Under the pieces are notes generated by a model. That model was not told the origin of the DNA and ran no database searches. It saw only the letters and a list, made by a program, of their open reading frames with translations. Below, in pieces: positions 60,312 to 64,000 of a stretch of 64,000 nucleotides of DNA. The translations under genes were made by a program, and so were the position numbers. The stretch is from Candidatus Binatia bacterium. GTDB lineage: Bacteria > Desulfobacterota > Binatia > HRBIN30 > BPIQ01. Position 1 is the stretch's first letter; each line of letters starts with the position of its first letter. The stretch is from positions 1-64,000 of the forward strand of contig BPIQ01000003.1 in NCBI GenBank assembly GCA_026004195.1, read 5' to 3'.

Positions 60312-61580
60312 ATGCAGATGCCCGAGCCCCCCGAGAATGTCGTCGCCCTGAGCCGGTGGCGGGCGCTCCTGGCCCGGACGTCGAGCGCCCGGCGTCGGGT
60401 CGAGCTCGTCCTTTCCGACCCCCGGGCCCGCGAGCTCGTGCCGGCGATCCCGGCGGAAGATTTTTACTACCTGGTCAAGGAAGTCGGCCTCGGCGACGCC
60501 CTCCCGCTGCTGCAACTCGCTTCCGCCGAGCAGATCCAGACCTGTCTCGACTTCGAGGTCTGGGACCGGGACCGGGTGGATCCCGATCGCACGGCTCCAT
60601 GGCTCGAGGCCCTCGCGAACCTCCCGCCCGGGAAGCTCCTGGCCACGGCCGAAGGACTCGACTTCGAGCTGCTCTCGTACCTCTTCTGCCGCTATGCCCG
60701 CATCTACGACCGCACGGAAGGAGAGGAACCTCCGGAGAACACTCCCCATGCCGTCTACGAGACACCGGACAGCTTCTTTTTCGTGGAGTTCGTGACCCCG
60801 TCTCGGCAGTTCGCGATGCTTCTCGAGCGTCTGCTCGACTCCCTCTACCGGGCGGATCTCTCGTTCCCCCAGAGATTGCTCCTGGACGCCAAATGGGGGC
60901 TTCCGAGCGAACTCGAGGAAACGAGCTACCGCTGGCGGACGGGGCGCATGGCAGATCTGGGGTTCTTCGAGTACTTCGAGGCCATCGAAGTTTACGCTCC
61001 GCTGGACCCCGAAAAGGCGAAACAGAGTCTCGGAGAGCCTACGTTGCTGCCCTACTCCGTGCCGCGAGAGAGCGCGCTGTTGCCCGCCCCCTTCGCGGAA
61101 TCGCTGGCGGAGGAAACGTTTTTGGGCCGCGTTCTCGCAAGCCTCGCAAGCGAAGAAGAGCTCTCCGAGGCAACCGGAGCTCTCGTCACGCTTTTCAACC
61201 GCGTCCTGGCCGCCGATCGAGCCGATCCCGGCGAGCTCGAAGAAGTGCGCGAGGCGGTTCGTGCCGCCCGAGATACGCTCTCTCTCGGGCTCGAATACCT
61301 GGCAGAGGGGGATCTCGAACGGGCCCGCGAAATTCTCCTGCGCCGCCCGCTCGTGTGGATTTTCCGCGTGGGACACTCGCTTACGCTCGAGCTCGGCCGG
61401 CGGGCGCGTGCGCTCTACGAGCGGGGGATCGACGACCCGACTCTCGACCCCCTTCTCGCCCGCCACCCGCGTTACCCGCGTGCCCTCGACGACCCCCCTT
61501 ACGCCGGCGAGCGTCCCTTCCGCACCCTCGAGGACCTCCGCCGCGTCGACGCTTACCTCGGTTCCATCGAATCGAACTGA
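60312..61580 (+). CDS. DUF6178-family protein
   Basis: This 422-residue, all-helical acidic protein has SARRRVELVLSDPRARELVPAIPAEDFYYLVKEVGLGDALPLLQLASAEQIQTCLDFEVWDRDRVDP (landmarks IPAEDFYYLVKEVGL and LLQLASAEQIQTCLD). The mid part has LGFFEYFEAIEVYAPLDP and the end has LEDLRRVDAYL. These are typical of DUF6178 proteins found in Deltaproteobacteria and related lineages. The function is unknown. The start ATG (MQMPEPP) is preferred over several upstream non-ATG options. It has no obvious operon partner and ends next to array 7. Confidence 0.78.
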   Translation: MQMPEPPENVVALSRWRALLARTSSARRRVELVLSDPRARELVPAIPAEDFYYLVKEVGLGDALPLLQLASAEQIQTCLDFEVWDRDRVDPDRTAPWLEALANLPPGKLLATAEGLDFELLSYLFCRYARIYDRTEGEEPPENTPHAVYETPDSFFFVEFVTPSRQFAMLLERLLDSLYRADLSFPQRLLLDAKWGLPSELEETSYRWRTGRMADLGFFEYFEAIEVYAPLDPEKAKQSLGEPTLLPYSVPRESALLPAPFAESLAEETFLGRVLASLASEEELSEATGALVTLFNRVLAADRADPGELEEVREAVRAARDTLSLGLEYLAEGDLERAREILLRRPLVWIFRVGHSLTLELGRRARALYERGIDDPTLDPLLARHPRYPRALDDPPYAGERPFRTLEDLRRVDAYLGSIESN

Positions 61581-61616
61581 TTCGAAGCGGCGAACGCTGC
61601 GCGCGATGCGCGGGCA

Positions 61617-62360
61617 CCGTCACCCGGAGGGACGCGCTCCGTCGCGTCCGGGGACGGGGGCGTGAACGTGCCCGCCGCCTTCGCAATGCCGCGCGGCGTC
61701 CGGTGGCCCGACCCGCACGCGCCAGAGGGATGCGCTCCGTCGCGTCCGGGGGGGCGGTGGGATCCGCCGGCCGGACGTCCTGGATGATCGCCGGTACCAT
61801 CCGCGCACGCGGCCACGACAGAGCGTGGCCCTCCGATTGGGGATTTCGAAGGCGGTGTCGGGATGCACCGGTTCGCGCGGCCTTCGATCCGGAGGGACGC
61901 GCTCCGTCGCGTCCGGGAGGTTCGTGGCCGACGCGAACACCGCCACCCGGAGGGACGCGCTCTGTCGCGTCCCGGGGGGTGGCGAGGTCCACGACAACGT
62001 GTCCTTCGCGAACACGGCCACGACAGAGCGTGGCCCTCCGATAGCCGACCTTCGGAACGCCGCGCCCATGCGTGGAGGCACGGGCCCCGTCGCGTTCGCC
62101 CGGAGGGATGCGCTCCGTCGCGTCCGGGGGGGGCGCGTGGGATCCGCCGGCCGGACGTCCTGGATGATCGCCGGTACCATCCGCGAACACGGCCACGACA
62201 GAGCGTGGCCCTCCGATTGGGGATTTCGAATGCGGTGTCGGGATGCACCGGTTCGCGCGGCCTTCGATCCGGAGGGACGCGCTCTGTCGCATCCCGGGGG
62301 TTCGTGGCCGACGCGAACACCGCCACCCGGAGGGACGCGCTCCGTCGCGTCCGGGGGTGG
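61617..62360. repeat. Hairpin repeat array 7 (longest)
   Basis: At least ten hairpins of types 1 and 2 occur in mixed order, and the GTACC-containing spacer of array 6 appears twice in the opposite orientation. One type-1 element has the loop CTCTGT instead of CTCCGT, and others have wobble stems. The array lies between the 3' end of the DUF6178 gene and the interrupted metallo-beta-lactamase gene. Confidence 0.85.
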
Positions 62361-62391
62361 GCATCGTGGTGAACGCGAGCACTGTACCACC

Positions 62392-62669
62392 TCCACGCCC
62401 GCGCCGATGACCGAACGAGCGCCGTACTTCTCGCGGAAGTAAGGCACTCCGCTCAGGTGATCCGCATGGACGTGGGTCTCGACGACGTAGCGAAGGTCGA
62501 GACGGTTTTTGTCGATGTACCGCGAAACCTCCTCGGCGCTCTCCCACGACGTCCGTGCGCTACGCGCGTCGTAGTCGCGCACGGGATCGAGAACGAGAGC
62601 CGACTTCCCGTCGTGGACGACGTACGTGAGAGTGGAAGTGGGGGCGTGGAAAAAATGCTGGATCGTCAT
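62392..62669 (-). pseudogene. Metallo-beta-lactamase-fold hydrolase gene truncated at repeat array 7
   Basis: The frame starts MTIQHFFHAPTSTLTYVVHDG and reaches ETHVHADHLSGVPYF, the HxHxDH metal motif of ETHE1/persulfide-dioxygenase-like MBL proteins, then YGARSVIGAGVEVVQ. After that the translation is only repeat sequence, so about two thirds of the gene is lost. No 3' part is found beyond the array. The surviving 90-odd residues cannot fold as an MBL domain. Confidence 0.75.
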
Positions 62670-62716
62670 GGCGGCCCTCCTTGTCGGCTGGGTGCGCGAG
62701 AGAAAACCGGCGCACT

Positions 62717-64000
62717 TTACCACGGAGCACGCCCACGGGACGAGGCCTCTCCACCGTCTCGCCTCCCGCACCGAAGGGGACCGAGCCGCAGCCCCTTCTC
62801 CCCGACCTCCGCCGACACGAACAAAAGACGCCCGTCCTCCGCCTCGTGCCGGCGGAATCGGGCCGACGGATAGCACTCACGAACCTTCCGCGTCCACATC
62901 TCGTGCTCCGCCATGATGAAAAAAACACCCGTGCGGGGTCTTCCATCCGCTCGTGGTTCCGGCGGGAAGGAGCCCCGACTCACCGGCTCGTAGTCGGAGC
63001 AGAAAAGCTCCATGAAATTTTTCGGCCATGCCTGCGACTCCGGAAGCCCGTAATACATCCGGCTCCCGTCACAGGACCGCGACGCGAGGCGTGCTGCCTC
63101 TCCCATGGGAAACGGAGATCCGTTTCCGCGCGCGTACCGGACGAAGAGGACGTCGACATTTTCGAGAGCAACGAAGGTCAGGACGCCGCCCACCACCAGG
63201 GTCCGCACGAGCTGTCGGTACCACGTTCGCCCAGACGCCGTGGAACGAAGAAGCGTGTCGAGAGCGTACGCGGCAAGGAGACACACGGCCGGCAGGGCAG
63301 GAGCGAGCCGGTAGGAAGCCCGAGGAAAGTTTCCGAGAACGACGCCGAAAAACCACGTGGAGCCGAACCACAAAAGGAGAAAAAGCGGGGCGGCGGAGAG
63401 ACCGGTGGCCGCCAGAAAAACGCCCGCGGCGAAGAGGACGAGCGTGGCCCAGTCGAGAAGACCCGCCGGCGAGGGATTGTGCACGGCAAGGTCCGCCCAC
63501 CCGTAGAGCATCGCGAGGGACTCGCGAGCATTTCTCAGGAGGACGCCCGAAACCCCTGCGACTCCGTAGCGTTCCGCCAGATACTCGGTCGTGGCCGGCC
63601 GGAAAAGCGTCACCTCGTAAGAATGAGCAAGAAGCTTCTCGGGTCCCACGGCCAGAACGAGCGGGAACACCACGAGCAGAGAGCCCAGCGAGAAGGCAAC
63701 GAAGTCCCGAAGCCTGCGGAGGGGTCCGACGCGGTGAAGGAAAACGAAGGCGAGGGGGACGAGAACGAGGACAATCCTCGCCGGAAAATACAGCTCGAGA
63801 GCAAAGCCCGAGGCGACGCCCGCCCCGGCGACGCCGCGGGGACTCCGCGTCCGAAAAGCCCGGACCAGAAGCCAGAGAACGACGGCTGCCGCCAGGGCCG
63901 GCTGCGCGTAGGTGAACCCCGTACGACTTTCGTGCACGTGCCAGTAGCTCGTGGCGAGGAAAAACCCCGCGAAAAGAGCGGCCCTCGGACCCAGAAGCTC
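62717..64000 (-). CDS. GT39-like integral membrane glycosyltransferase, 5' end outside window
   Basis: The frame is open to the window edge, so it lacks its N-terminus here. Visible parts include a FAGFFLATSYWHVHESRTGF segment, matching the SPWHIHxSRTG(F) block of PMT/ArnT-type glycosyltransferases. At least eight transmembrane helices follow, including FALELYFPARIVLVLVPLAFV (landmark LYFPARIVLVL), then a soluble C-terminal domain. It should transfer a sugar from a polyprenyl carrier at the periplasmic face. The acceptor is unknown. Confidence 0.7.
   Translation of the reverse strand, partial: ELLGPRAALFAGFFLATSYWHVHESRTGFTYAQPALAAAVVLWLLVRAFRTRSPRGVAGAGVASGFALELYFPARIVLVLVPLAFVFLHRVGPLRRLRDFVAFSLGSLLVVFPLVLAVGPEKLLAHSYEVTLFRPATTEYLAERYGVAGVSGVLLRNARESLAMLYGWADLAVHNPSPAGLLDWATLVLFAAGVFLAATGLSAAPLFLLLWFGSTWFFGVVLGNFPRASYRLAPALPAVCLLAAYALDTLLRSTASGRTWYRQLVRTLVVGGVLTFVALENVDVLFVRYARGNGSPFPMGEAARLASRSCDGSRMYYGLPESQAWPKNFMELFCSDYEPVSRGSFPPEPRADGRPRTGVFFIMAEHEMWTRKVRECYPSARFRRHEAEDGRLLFVSAEVGEKGLRLGPLRCGRRDGGEASSRGRAPW

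Overview
The window is a high-GC (about two thirds G+C by eye) bacterial chromosome segment with no rRNA or tRNA gene that I could find. The gene content suggests a metabolically versatile, CoA-thioester-centred, aerobic or facultative bacterium from a poorly cultured lineage. It has four AMP-forming acyl-CoA synthetases, two PaaK-like ligases, three class III CoA-transferases, three enoyl-CoA hydratases, two thiolase/DUF35 pairs, two PF04909-type amidohydrolases and a selenocysteine-containing SelD. This recalls Desulfobacterota/Binatota-type genomes, but the placement is inference only.

Layout. 0-2 kb: decayed small modules (a DUF2283 gene, a broken toxin-like partner, a P-type ATPase scrap, a DUF4143 ATPase scrap) and an intact Phd/PIN toxin-antitoxin pair. 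1.9-5.5 kb: copper operon csoR-methyltransferase-copA behind a CsoR operator. 5.8-13.4 kb: CBS/ACT protein, lipoprotein methyltransferase, M20 amidohydrolase, selD with an in-frame UGA, quinone oxidoreductase, hybrid sensor. 13.4-20.8 kb: NarL-type regulator, a catabolic operon (enoyl-CoA hydratase, TetR regulator, MaoC-like protein, acyl-CoA synthetase) divergent from an amidohydrolase, and a TSUP permease. 21.2-24 kb: truncated secreted protein, DUF5666 protein, cytochrome c, and the iron-storage pair bfd/bfr. 24-31.6 kb: two PaaK-like ligases, RmuC, two CoA-transferases, an isochorismatase-like protein. 31.7-38.9 kb: TerB, beta-propeller/dockerin protein, enoyl-CoA hydratase, TerC, CaxA, a Ca2+-type P-ATPase.

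39.2-43.3 kb is the most unusual stretch: a degraded chromosomal integron. An integron-integrase pseudogene is followed by an attI-like site and a co-oriented array of gene cassettes separated by attC-like palindromes. From the integrase outward the cassettes are cupin+PAS, DUF1883-TIR, a Cys-rich protein, HicBA and a DUF4160 remnant.

43.6-56.7 kb: a second catabolic region. It holds an amidohydrolase and EamA exporter, a DUF35/thiolase pair, a synthetase/hydratase/CoA-transferase/synthetase/synthetase run, and a divergent thiolase/DUF35/NIPSNAP-like set. Dyads of the form GTGAACA-nn-TGTTCAC precede several of these units and suggest one dispersed regulon. 57-64 kb: alpha/beta hydrolase, Nudix, hemerythrin, TetR, DUF6178, a truncated metallo-beta-lactamase gene and the 3' part of a GT39-like membrane glycosyltransferase.

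Two window-wide patterns stand out. First, seven arrays of short hairpins share a CTC(C/T)GT loop but carry three alternative, internally complementary stems, and in some places they cut off the 3' ends of genes. Second, eight single-base frameshifts in seven otherwise intact genes can all be explained as one extra base, which points to insertion-biased sequencing error or very recent decay.
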